Below are positions 1-10,577 of a DNA stretch of 64,000 bases, piece after piece. Source of the DNA: Spisula solida (Eukaryota > Mollusca > Bivalvia > Venerida > Mactridae); NCBI GenBank assembly GCA_947247005.1, contig OX365949.1, forward strand, positions 9,558,001 to 9,622,000, read 5' to 3'. Position 1 is the stretch's first letter. Every line of letters starts with the position of its first letter. A program made the translations under genes and the position numbers. The notes below the pieces were generated by a model, which did no database searches, was not told the origin of the DNA, and saw nothing but the letters and a program-made list of their open reading frames with translations.

Positions 1-901
1 AACTCTGGGAAGTTAAATCGCGCGAAATAATTTTTTGGTTTACTGTGCTTATTTGCAAGTTGACTGGGTTTATATGATCTCAAAAACATCCTGGTCATAT
101 TTACCCTACACGCTCTGTTACTGTAGAATATAATACGATTTCATCCTCTGATGATTGTATAGGGGCTGCGGGAGCTGTGAGCTAGCAGTAGGATTGTTCT
201 GAGACCAGACAGAGTCTAAGACTTGCGAATTTTTACGTTTTTTGCAATTTTTCACTTAGTAATACAAAGAATTTACTTCCAAAAATAAATGTTTGCCAGT
301 AGTATGATGTATTTGGTTTGTTAATCTTAATTTATTTTATGATATAATTTATAAGAATATGTGTACAACCATGCTGCTATATTTAACCTAACTAATCGAG
401 ACTTATTAAACATTGGTAATTTATGTTTGAATTTGTTTTTGCTTTAAATCATGGATCTAGTTTATGACGGAACTATGAAACTATGTGCAATCATTGCGGT
501 GGACAGAACACAAAACATCCATATCCCAAAAAGTACCATGTTACTGACAACTTGGAAGCTGCATACATGCCATTTTTCACAGACCCCTTTGCATGAGATT
601 GGTATCGGTAATGGTAATGCAGGCGATTTCATTAAAATGAGGTTGATTTTCCTTGCTGAAACTTAAAACTGAAAGTATTAAAGTTTATATGCAGTTTTAA
701 CTTTTTTTGATATTTGTAATCGTTGTCATAATGTAAACAAAAATGTCAGGTTCTAGTTTGTCCAAGAAATGTGTGAGATTTGATCAATTGGCCTCCGATC
801 TTGCATAAGTAGAGTATCAAATGTGTGAGACTCGTGCATGATGCAGGAGATCTAGCATGTATGAAGCTCTGACATTTAGTACATAGTATTGTGGTATCTG
901 G
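1..901. other. No recognisable feature
   Basis: AT-rich sequence with no conserved coding signal, splice-consistent exon or repeat that I can recognise on either strand. The one short open frame (451-666, plus) has no recognisable motif or supporting context. Confidence 0.5.
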
Positions 902-1076
902 TACAGTGAAGTTCCGCTAATTATAAGAACCAGTCAAAAAGGTGGTCTTAATAGTGAATCGGTCTTATCAGCGGACCCTTTTTGTTCTAAATTTAATACT
1001 TTGGGACCTTAAACTGGCAAAAATCTGCATGATTTCAAAATAATCAAAGTGGTCTTATTAGCGGAACTTTACTGTA
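902..1076. mobile_element. Short pogo/Tigger-type MITE
   Basis: The segment starts TA-CAGTGAAGTTCCGCTAAT and ends with the inverted sequence ATTAGCGGAACTTTACTG-TA, so it has terminal inverted repeats of roughly 25 bp flanked by a TA dinucleotide. CAGT-type ends with a CGCTAAT box and TA target duplication are typical of pogo/Tigger elements. The interior (about 120 bp) has no coding capacity, so this is a non-autonomous copy. Family assignment is by terminal motif only. Confidence 0.7.
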
Positions 1077-2876
1077 TTAACATTATAGAATAATTATGTT
1101 GCCTAGATAAAAAGTTGTATTGCGCGCTGTTACTTCAGTGCTAGGCGCTGTGGCGGTTTGAGTCGTGGGTTGGAATTCCTCCCACCGGGTGATGGCTCAT
1201 ATACGACTTTTACATGGAAACCATATAGACAAGAGACTTAACTGGTTGATGAATGCTGGGACGAATATACAAACGTATATTTTCTCCCAGGTGAATGTTA
1301 CCATGTTTTTAAGTTTGATTTTAAAGAGGTGGAGTAATTATTCAATCACTGTTAAACTTGTCTTATTGACATATGATATGTTGAAACTATCTTTGCGATA
1401 TTTAATTGGGGGTACCTAGTATAACATGTACCGATATATGATTTAAACTGTATAATTACATGCACATATGTATCTGGTGTTTTTATTGATGATTGCTTGT
1501 TTTAATAAATATGAACAACTGCTCGATTATATGGTATTGCTTATTATCTTTCAAATTATATTTGATATAAAGTGATAAAACTATGCCTTTGTCAAGGCAG
1601 TACACTTAACAAATCTTATAAGTGTACATGTTTGTATTTACCTATAACTTGGTTAAAATGTGTTTGATTCTGTTGAAATTTTGAACATATGCAGCTTGGA
1701 TATGTGCAATTTCAATTCAATTGGCTTTATTACAATCTGATAACAATTGTCACAAACAGAATAAACAAATGATGAGGTCAGCAAAAGCTAATGTCACACA
1801 TTTTTGCTGTGTGTTCATCGGGTGTTAAGCAGGTTGTTAATGCAGCTATATATCTGCTTCGCTGATCAAGTTCTAGTTCAAGTTTATATACTTATCACCG
1901 AGACAGAAATAAAGAAAGCAATGATAAGAACACTTTTTGTATTAAAATGCAATTTTGGCAGAGTTACCTCCCTTTGACCATATAATTTAAACTGTATTGT
2001 TAACAGTTAAAAATCACCATTTTGTTGAGTGAAAACTTGCATAATTTTGTGTGTTTTGAATGTAATAATATATCTAAAATTCTAATTGACCATAAATAAA
2101 AATAACTTGCACCCACACGTAAATTTCTCGTGCATTTTACGTGTTTTGATGTTTCCTGGTTCAGTGATCCGCTGTATTTAATTTTGACGTAAATACTACA
2201 TTAATCTCATCTTGTGTTATGCAATAGCATGTACACAAAATTTCATGCAGAAATATTCATAAACAAAAAAGTTATACGGTAAAACACGTGCACACTAAGT
2301 TTTATTAAGTGTATGTTCTCCACAAAATCATATTTCCCCAGCTCATGCTTATTAGCTACAATATTGGTAAATACAAGGGAACTAACTCTTCTAGATTTTG
2401 TCGTTCTGTTCATTAACTTAATTGAATTACTTCCCTTCCATGGATATGTTACACTTGCACTACTTGTTTCACTGGTAACTGTCAAGCACAGTTTTATAAA
2501 ATATTTAACATCAGCAGAGAAAATAAACTTATCTCGTTTAAATTATCTGACTTTTATCCAATTTATATTGAATCTAACGCACTATTATAATCCAAAGTCA
2601 GCAATCAGGGACAGTATAATAGATTCGTGGTCTAGCGTTCACAGTGAAATTTCGGAATAGTTCTGCTTTCTTTGGTAAATAAACTATTGTAATGCGATAA
2701 AAACCGATGTTATCCACATGGAATAATGGAATTAGTCTCGTTCACGACATTCTTACAAAATGCTTCTTTTTTGGGATATTTTTTTTGAAATCGTAAACCA
2801 TCGCGAACAGGTCATGTGCCCCTCCATGGACTTTTGGCTAACCAATATAACCTGGGGCTCAAGGCCGCAGGTAATA
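1077..2876. other. Mostly unrecognised AT-rich sequence
   Basis: No gene is supported here. A phrase at 1706-1760 (TTCAATTCAATTGGCTTTAT and following) resembles the 3' tail of a retroposon. A 115-codon plus-strand open frame at 2313-2660 overlaps an 80-codon minus-strand frame; neither has a recognisable domain, and the composition fits chance. Confidence 0.4.
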
Positions 2877-2930
2877 ATTATAAAATGAAATTGATGTACA
2901 TACAATGATATCTAGTGATTTCATGTCTGT
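2877..2930 (+). repeat. Duplicated segment A, copy 1
   Basis: About 50 bp starting ATAAAATGAAATTGATGTAC and ending near TCTAGTGATTT is nearly identical to 14342-14397, in the same orientation. In both places acid-lipase sequence lies close by, but here the lipase piece is inverted. The two loci therefore share ancestry followed by rearrangement. Confidence 0.65.
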
Positions 2931-3215
2931 TGTTGTTATCTGAATAACAGACCATTCATACAATTCAAGCGCTGAATACATAACTGGTGCTTTATGTAGA
3001 TCTACTTATACACCAGGGACGTCTAATATTCTTCCCAGGTATACTTATTTAAAAAAAATGCAAATGTCACTATAGAAACAATGAAATTATAAACCCTACT
3101 GATGAAACATGTAGATTTTATAGGAGGTAGAAAATTTCATAGAAAAATATCAAGAAATAAAAATATTATGGCACTTGTCCCGAAACTTTTCTACCTCCCC
3201 TTTTAGGAATTGCTT

Positions 3216-3356
3216 TTAGTTGAACCGATCGAATAACTCCAGTACATATTTATAACATTTTGAAGGAGCATGTAATAACCAGATGAAGTCTAGATGCTCC
3301 CAGTCATCAATAATTTCATGTGTTATCATATTGGGTATGAGTTTGGCTGTTTTGTT
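3216..3356 (-). pseudogene. Acid lipase C-terminal fragment, inverted copy
   Basis: The minus strand encodes the last 46 or so residues of an AB-hydrolase acid lipase (gastric/lysosomal lipase family), including DDWEHLDFIW, where the His is the family's catalytic histidine, then HAPSKCYKYVLEL and a stop codon at 3216-3218. It is close to the plus-strand copy at 14990-15136, and the first 20 or so bases after the stop also match. The fragment ends abruptly at 3356, where a satellite array begins, and no other lipase exon is nearby. It is a truncated duplicate, not a functional gene. Confidence 0.8.
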
Positions 3357-4430
3357 GGAAGGATTGAAAGTGGGGCTGGTGGGGTCAAGGTTAAGGTCAC
3401 CATTACTAAAAATATAAAAAATGGTTTCTGCTCAATAACTTAAGTTAGGAATGAGATATCATAATGAAACTTGCTGTGTAGGTAGCTTTTGTGAAAACCC
3501 CACTTGGGATTGAAAGTGGGGCTGGTGGGGTCAAGATCAAGGTCACCATTACTAAAAATAGAAAAAAACGGTTTCTGTTCAATAACTTAAGTTAGGTATG
3601 AGATATCATAATGAAACTTGCTGTGTAGGTAGCTTGTATGAAGACCCCGCTTGGGATTGAAAGTGGGGCTGGTGGGGTCAAGGTCACCGTTAATAAAAAT
3701 AGAAAAATGATTTCCGCTCAATAACTTAAGTTAGGAATGAGATATCATAATGAAACTTGCTGTGTAGGTAGCTTTTGTGAAGACCTTGCTTGGGATTAAA
3801 AGTGGGGCTGGTGGGGTCATGATCAAGGTTACCATTACTAAAAATAGAAAAAAAGGTCTCTGCTCAATAACTTAAGTTAGGAATGAGATATCATATTGAA
3901 ACTTGCTGTGTAGGTAGCTTGTGTGAAGACCCTGCTTGGGACTGAAAGTGGGGCTGGTGGGGTCAAGGTCAAAGTTACTAAAAAAAGAACAATGGTTTCC
4001 CTTAATAACTTAAGTTAGGGATGATATATCATATTGATTATTTCTGTATAGGTAGCTTGTGTGAAGACTCCTGCTTGGGATTGAAAGTGGGGCCGATGGG
4101 GTCAAGGTCACCATTACTACAGTTATTTTCTGCTCATTAACTTAGGTTAGGAATGAGATATCTTAATGAAACTTGCTGTGTAGGTAGCTTTTGTGAAGAT
4201 GCAGCTTGGGATTGAAAGTGGGACCAGTCAGTGGGGTCAAGGTCACATGGGAACAGTCAGTGAGGTCAAGGTCACTGATACTAAAAATAGAAAACAGGTA
4301 TTTTCATCTGAATGAAACTTGCTTTATAAGTAGTTTTGTGAAGATGCAGCTTTGGATTGAAAGTGGGGACAGTCAGTGGGGTCAAGGTCACTGTTACTAA
4401 AATAGGAAAAACAGTTTCAGCTCAATAACT
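3357..4430. repeat. Satellite array, units of 131-147 bp
   Basis: Eight units begin with variants of GATTGAAAGTGGGGCTGGTG at about 3362, 3508, 3655, 3794, 3940, 4079, 4210 and 4355. Each then carries GGTCAAGGTCACC or a variant, a CAATAACTTAAGTTAGGAAT box and ATGAAACTTGCTGTGTAGGT. The last units are divergent and shorter. No coding capacity is credible. The repeated TCAAGGTCA matches the extended nuclear-receptor half-site of ERR and NR5A receptors; whether it is bound is unknown. Confidence 0.9.
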
Positions 4431-4790
4431 TCCACAGCCATTTCTCAGTACCTACCAGTTAGAATTTCATGAAATTTTTAATGAACATCAACAAAGTGAC
4501 TGCGATGTTGCCCGTCAAGATTCTTTTGATCGGTCAATTCACTTTAGAGTTATTGCCGCTGATTTAACTGCACCATTTTAAACTTCTGCACATTCACTTA
4601 AACCTTTGAAAACCTGGTCTTCGTCGCCATGCAGCGTTCTTGTTAATTTCTATTCTTCAAAAGGTGTTAAACCAAATAGTTTTTCTTTGTCTGTAGTACC
4701 AGAAAACACAATTTTTAAATACTTGAACAAACTTTGTCCGAATAAGGCATGGCGGTAATTACCGCCCAGTTTCAATAGTATGCGTTGTTT
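4431..4790. other. No recognisable feature between arrays
   Basis: About 360 bp between two satellite families; no motif, open frame or inverted repeat stands out. Confidence 0.4.
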
Positions 4791-5640
4791 CAAAAGTCTT
4801 TGCATACTTGTTTGCCATCATGCCCCTAACCCATATGCAGGGGTAGGTAACTCCATCGGGCATTTTGTTGAAATTATGCCCCCTTTTTCTACTTAGTGCA
4901 AATAGTGCAAATGTTAAAGTTTAGGTAAAGGTTTTTTAGCCTCTAATATCTTCATAGTGCATTGAGATATTGCTTTGACACTTTGCATACTTGTTCACCA
5001 TCATGACCCCAACCCATACTCAGGGGTAGGTAACTCTATTAAGCATTTTGGTGAAATAATGCCCCCTTTTTTCAACTTAGTGCAAATGTTAAAGTTTAGG
5101 TACAGGTTTTTAACCTCTAATATCTTCATGGTGCATTGACATATTGCTTTGATACTGTGAAATAATGCCCCCTTTTTGACTAAGTGCAAGTGTTAAAGTT
5201 TAGGTACATGTTTTTCACCTCTAAAATTTTCGAAGTGCTTTCACATATTGCTTTACATACTTGTTCACCATCATGACCCAAACCCATACAAAGGGGTAGG
5301 TAACTCTATCAAGCATTTTGTTGAAATTATGCCCCCTGCTGGACTTTGAAATGCAAATGTTAAAGTTTAGGTACGGGTTTTTTAACCTCTAATATCTTCA
5401 AAGTGCATTCACATAATAATAATAAAGACTTTATTTTATGAGGAAACTCATTTGACTATTAATGGCAATCTTCCATGAGATCCTCAACAATAAACAATTG
5501 AACAATAACACAAGTACATAAATGAAAAGAGCATAATATTGCTTTGATACTTTGCATACTTGTTCACTATCATGACCCAAACCCATAAACAGGGGTAGGT
5601 AACTCTATCAAGCATTTTGGTGAAATTATGCCCCCTTTTT
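4791..5640. repeat. Satellite array of about 180-bp units, first block
   Basis: Units are anchored by TTTGCATACTTGTTCACCAT (near 4799, 4981, 5254 and 5554), followed by GGGGTAGGTAACTCTATCAA, GCATTTTG, ATGCCCCCTTTTT and GTTAAAGTTTAGGTACAGGT. The first spacing is about 182 bp. The array is interrupted at 5414 by a short insertion and at 5641 by a longer repeat, then resumes at 6831. Single copies also lie near 8330-8470 and 9060-9240. Confidence 0.85.
5414..5534. mobile_element. Short insertion within a satellite unit
   Basis: The expected satellite text CATATTGCTTTG is split after CACATA by about 120 bp that begins AATAATAATAAAGACTTTAT and contains no satellite sequence. The leading AAT run and AT richness fit a small retroposon 3' tail, but no internal promoter box is visible, so the class is uncertain. 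Confidence 0.45.
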
Positions 5641-6830
5641 AGCTCATCTGATTTTTGAAAAAAAGATGAGTTATTGTCATCACTTGATCGGCGTCGGCGT
5701 TGCTTGGTTAAGTTTTGTGTTTAGGTAAACTTTTTTCATTAACTATCAAAGCTTTTGCTTTGAAACTTGCAACACTTGTTCACCATCAATACCTGGGCCT
5801 GTAAAGCAAGACCCATAACTCTGATCTGCATTTTGTAAGAATTATTGCCCCTTTTTGGACTTAGAAAATAAAATGCCTTGGTTAAGTTTTGTGTTAAGGT
5901 CCACTTTTCTCCTAAACTATCAGAGTTATTGCTTTGAAACTTCCAACACTTGTTTACCATCAATACCTGGCCATATAAAACAATACTCATAACTCTGATC
6001 TGCATTTTGGGTGAGTTATTGCCCCTTTTTGGACTAAAATTCCTTGGTTAAGTTTTGTGTTTAGGTCCACTTCTCTCATACACTATGTGGGCTATGGCTT
6101 TGAAACTTTCAACACTTGTTCACCATCAATACCTGACCATGTCAAACAAGAACCATAACTATAATCTGCATTTTACATGAGTTAATGCCCCTTTTTGGAC
6201 TCAGAAAATTCCTTGGTTAAGTTTTGTGTTTAGGTCCATTTTTCTCATACATTATGTGGGCTATTGCTTTGAAACTTTCAACACTTGTTCACCATCAATA
6301 CCTGACCATGCCAAGCAAGAATAATAACTCTGATCTGCATTTTGTGTGAGTTATTGCCCCTTTTTGGACTTAGTTAATTCCTTGGTTAAGTTTTGTGTTA
6401 AGGTCCACTTCTCTCATACACTATGTGGGCTATTGCTTTGAAACTTTCAACACTTGTTCACCATCAATACCTGACCATGCCAAGCAAGAACCATAACTCT
6501 GATCTGCACTTTGTGTGAGTTGTTGCCCCTTTTGGACTTAGTTAACTCCTTGGTTAAGTTTTGTGTTTTGGTCCACTTTTCTCATACACTATGTGGGCTA
6601 TTGCTTTGAAACTTTCAACACTTATTCACCATCAATACCTGACCATGTCAAGCATGACCCATAACTCCGATCAGCATTTTGCAAGAGTTATTGCCCTTTT
6701 TTCACAATCAATGCCACACTTTTTTAAGCAAGACTCATAACACTGCTCTACTTTATGCAAGGGAAATGGGCCTTTTTTACAGTGACAATGATCAGATGAG
6801 CGTCTGCACCCGCAAGGCGGTGCTCTTGTT
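5641..6830. repeat. Mollusc-type composite repeat nested in the satellite
   Basis: The block starts AGCTCATCTGATTTTTGAAA and ends with CAGATGAGCGTCTGCACCCG, so its ends are inverted copies of AGCTCATCTG. The interior is a tandem array of about 168-bp units, each with CCTTGGTTAAGTTTTGTGTT, AACACTTGTTCACCATCAAT and TTATTGCCCCTTTTTGGACT (about six units from 5700 to 6690). It splits the 180-bp satellite and is therefore the younger insertion. Confidence 0.8.
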
Positions 6831-7270
6831 CAACTTAGTGCAAATGTTAAAGTTTAGGTACAGGTTTTTTCACCTCTAAACTTTTCAAAGTGCATTCACA
6901 TAATGCTATGCATACTTGTTCTTCATCATGACCCCAACCCCTACACAGGGGTGGGTAACTCTATCAAGCATTTTGTTTAAAGTATGCCCCCTTCTGGACT
7001 TGGAAATGCAAATGTTAAAGTTTAGGTACAGGTTTTTTAATCTTCAAAGAGAATTGATATATTGCTTTGATACTTTGCATACTTGTTCACCATCATGACC
7101 CCCCCCCCCCCCCCCTACACAGGAGAAGATTACTATTTAGCATTTTGTTGAAATTATGCCCCCTTGTGGACTAAGAAATGCTTATTTGTTTACCTTCATG
7201 ACCAAGGGGACCTACACATGAGTAGGTACGGTCCTGCATAATTTGTCCAAATTATCCCCCTTTTTTGATT
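6831..7270. repeat. Satellite array of about 180-bp units, second block
   Basis: The sequence resumes with CAACTTAGTGCAAATGTTAA, the same text that precedes the nested repeat, and carries two to three more units (anchors near 6908 and 7072). The final unit is degenerate. Confidence 0.8.
7099..7115. repeat. Poly-C homopolymer
   Basis: A run of about 17 C inside a satellite unit, where sister units read CATGACCCCAACCC. Its length is probably unstable or mis-assembled. Confidence 0.85.
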
Positions 7271-7660
7271 TAGAATACACAGCAGAGAATAATGCTGCTG
7301 TTATGAAGCATTTTGTTTTGAATATATAATAATTGTACTATCCTAGCATGGCGCTGCGAATAGTGGAGCGCGCTGTTCTTGGACAGCTCTTGTTTGTTTA
7401 ATTACAGCTTTTTACCACACTCACAGTCAGTCGTTCGTTGGTTTATACTCGCTGCTAGACACCCCGTTTGTCGAGGCAGTACAATTTAACAGCTGAATTT
7501 TTTATGGTGATTTACTACAGAGGCATGTTTTCATAAGCATGAAGTCTCAAGAAGACGCTCAAGGTAAAATCAAAAGAACTGAACTTGCACAATTTTATCT
7601 CGGAAATTGATATACTCATGTATCGTAATTACGATTTGAGTACAGAAAGGTATGTTCTGT

Positions 7661-7706
7661 TTTGTTTTATTTTGTTCTGATCTGATCTGTTCTGTTCTGT
7701 TCTGTT
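7661..7706. repeat. TGTTC/TGTTT microsatellite
   Basis: A short pentanucleotide run (TTCTG/TTTTG repeats, with ATCTG variants) of about 45 bp. Confidence 0.7.
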
Positions 7707-7865
7707 AATTAAAGGTTAGGATCAAGTTAAAATATCTGAACATTACATGAAGTACAGTTACTGCATCTTTCTAAAAGTAAACGATATTGATGAGATGATT
7801 ATTTAATTGGATTGCATGTAATTTGATGTTGCAGTTCATAAAATAGTAATGTTGTAGTACATGTA

Positions 7866-8145
7866 TCTTATTTTATACCTTGTATCTCTAGGATTTCTGC
7901 CTGTTCTTGTCTTGGTCTGACGTTCTGTGTCATAAAGCAGGTACTCTTGGCCAGTGGTGTCATCTTTCATACACTGGATGTCGCCCCAACATAAATCCCG
8001 GCATTCCTTGTCGGTTCGCATCACAAAATACATACATACCACATCGAATAAAGCAGGGCTTGGGCATTGTTGTCGCCCAGAGTTCCTGCTTCATAGAATT
8101 TAGAATGCATAGCTTCATTTAGCGGTTCTGCCGCGTGAGGTTTAT
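7866..8145 (-). pseudogene. DUF3504/Crypton-like tyrosine recombinase fragment
   Basis: Read on the minus strand, about 90 residues match the core of the DUF3504 family (KIAA1958/ZMYM-type, derived from Crypton tyrosine recombinases). An N-terminal part contains HAAEPLNEAMHSKFYEAG, then NNAQALLYSMWY. After a one-base frame break near 8045 come MRTDKECRDLCWGDIQ and ERQTKTRTGRNPRDTR. The family's conserved RxxKEHRxLxWGD and TKTRxGxxPR blocks are visible. The catalytic C-terminal region is absent; sequence after GATACAAG reads GTATAAAA, which could be an old splice donor. It is a decayed fragment. Confidence 0.75.
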
Positions 8146-8248
8146 TTCCTTAACCTAAACTCTTTAATTGTTGTGGCTTTCTAGTTTAAACTGCCCTGAC
8201 CTTGTTGAACTCAATATTCCTTATCAGACTCATGTGGTTCTCATTATT

Positions 8249-9336
8249 AGCTCCACTATTTGTAGAATAAGGGGAGCTATTTCAGTCATCCGAGCTTCGG
8301 CATTGGCGTCGGTGCATTGCTAATGTTAAAGTTAAGGTACAGGTTTTTTAACCTCTTATATTTTCAAAGTTCTTTGAGATATTGCTTTCTTACTTTGCAT
8401 AATTGATCGCCATCATGACCCAACCCATATGCAGGAGTAGGTAACTCTATCAGGCATTTTGTTGAAATTAGAGTGAGCTTTTGTGATCACTCTTAGTCTG
8501 TCGTCCGTCCATCGTCCGTCCTTAATTTGCTTGTGTAGACACTAGAGGTCACAATTTTGACCATATCTTCATTAAACTTGGTCACAATGATCATCTGAAC
8601 AAAATCTAGGCCAAGTAGGATATTGGGTCATACGGGGTTAAAAGCTAGGTCACAATGTCAAATCATAGAAAAACCTTGTGTAGTCACTAGAGGTCACAAT
8701 TTTGACTTAATCTTTATGAAACTTGGTCACAATGATCATCTGAACAAAATCTAGGCCAAGTAGGATATTGGGTCATACGGGGCCAAAAACTAGGTCACAA
8801 GGTCAAATCATAGAAAAACCTTGTGTAGTCACTAGAGGTCACAATTTTGACTTAATCTTTATGAAACTTGGTCACAATGATCATCTCAACAAAATCTAGG
8901 CCAAGTTCGATATTGGGTCATACAGGGTCAAAAACTAGGTCACATTGTAAAATCATAAAAACACTTGCAACAGAGGCTGAATTTTCTTGAATCTTCAGAA
9001 AATGTAAATGCCTACTTAGGTCACCATATGGGTGTGCATGCACTACTACGACAGGTGAGTACTAAGTGCAAATAGTGCAAATCTTAAAGTTTAGGTACAG
9101 GTTTTTTAACCTCTAATATCTTCAAAGTGCATTGACATGTTGCTTTGATACTTTGCATACTTGTTCACCATTACGACCCCAACCCATACATAGGGGTAGG
9201 TAACTCTATCAAGCATTTTGGTGAAAGTATGCCCCCTATTTTGATCAAGTTTTGTATGATTTACTTTACATTAGTGTTCCTCTGTAAGTTATGACCAATT
9301 ATTGACATCACTCGATCTAGAGCTAAGATAGCTCCA
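8249..9336. repeat. Composite repeat with AGCTCC-type inverted ends
   Basis: The block begins TAGCTCCACTATTTGTAGAA followed by GGGGAGCTATTTCAGTCATC, and ends at AAGATAGCTCCACCTTTTTT. Inside are a 180-bp satellite copy (about 8320-8470), a 145-bp tandem array and another satellite copy (about 9060-9240). It seems to be a patchwork of mollusc repeat families; there is no coding sequence. Confidence 0.55.
8531..8965. repeat. 145-bp tandem repeat, three copies
   Basis: TTGTGTAGACACTAGAGGTC and TTGTGTAGTCACTAGAGGTC recur at 8531, 8676 and 8821, exactly 145 bp apart. Each is followed by AAACTTGGTCACAATGATCA, ATCTAGGCCAAGTAGGATAT and GGGTCATACGGGG. The third copy is the most diverged at its end. 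Confidence 0.9.
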
Positions 9337-9635
9337 CCTTTTTTGATGGAGTTTTTGTCTGAGGATTTCAAGCATCAGGTACTTACATGTATAATTAACT
9401 ATTAAAATGTATTTAAAGGTACATTTTTGTAATTAATTGACAATTGCTTCTACGGCTTCATCATTTACTTCTTATCTGTGACGAGTATTTTGAAATCTTA
9501 CTATGGGCATCGCACAATGGCAAAAATCTGGCCGCATTACTTCATCTCATCCCCTACTATACTTCGAAACAAATTAGTTTTGCTATCATCCATACACAGC
9601 AGCGCACACACAACCAATCTTGGTGCATTGTAACA

Positions 9636-10175
9636 TTCTTTGGTGTCAGTGTGTAAGCAGAGGCTATGTAACAGTTGTTGCCCTTAAGCATAGTTATGGT
9701 CAACCTCTATCAGTACTATCCAGTCCTTCAACCAGATTGTGTGATGCCCACAGCTTGATATCATGTAGGGAATTTGATGTTTTGGTGTTGCATGTCATTC
9801 AGGGACACTGGTATTGTTATTTTAGTGTCAGGCAGGTTGATTTGCAATGATTACATGGACATTTCAAACGACTGTGTAATGGCATTGGCCCATCTTACTC
9901 TGCTTTGAAGATTGGTCCCATGTCATATAGCCAACATGGTGAAGGAATTGATACATAAACATTTCCTTATGAGTTTAGATAGAAGACCAAAGTCGAAAGA
10001 CTTCAATTCCATAGAAAATTTGTTATTTGACTTTGCATCGGTGCTTAAGTGGCAGAATTCGGGCAGCCATCAAACCCAGGAAGCCTTTGTCCATGGACCT
10101 TGGCGGAATAATGGTTTTGAAAGATTCAAACCACTGGTTATGTCAATGCCAAAGTTGATAGTGGTAACAATTTAA
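9636..10175 (+). pseudogene. Tc1/mariner transposase relic, C-terminal half
   Basis: The plus-strand frame around 9970-10170 reads SKDFNSIENLLFD, which corresponds to the SPDLNPIEHLWD block just before the last catalytic acid of Tc1/mariner DDE transposases. It is followed at the right spacing by PWRNN (family EEWNNIP) and LVMSMPK (family LVxSMxRR). Upstream, TTTGGTGTCAGTGTG fits the family's FGGGSVMVWGG block. Stops and frame breaks run throughout, and no TIRs were found. The assignment rests on motif order and spacing. Confidence 0.6.
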
Positions 10176-10577
10176 TTCAGTTGATGATACCCACATTATT
10201 TATTGCTCACACACTTATGTGTCAGTGTTCTGATATTTCATGGGTTTAGCGATAATGTTATTTTCCTCATGATTTTCATTCAAACCTTTGAAAATGATTG
10301 CATTTTATCATTTTCTTATTGGGTTGATATAGCACAGAGAATTTGACATGATCCTGACCTATTTGCATGAATATATTACAAGGTACTTGCGTTGAATATA
10401 TAAATTTTTGCGGGTAAATCGTGCAATATCGGTTCTTTAGATCTGTGTTGGTATTTCACCTCGAGCATATTATAGAAATAGACAATAAATCAGCTGATAG
10501 ATTATGCTAATTGAAGGTCGAGAGTCGTGTCAAATACTTTGGACTATACTATGCAACTGCAAGAAAATCGGTAAATA

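Noticed and set aside
2313..2660. A 115-codon plus-strand frame
   Set aside because: Hydrophobic, low-complexity product without signal or domain, and an overlapping open frame lies on the other strand.
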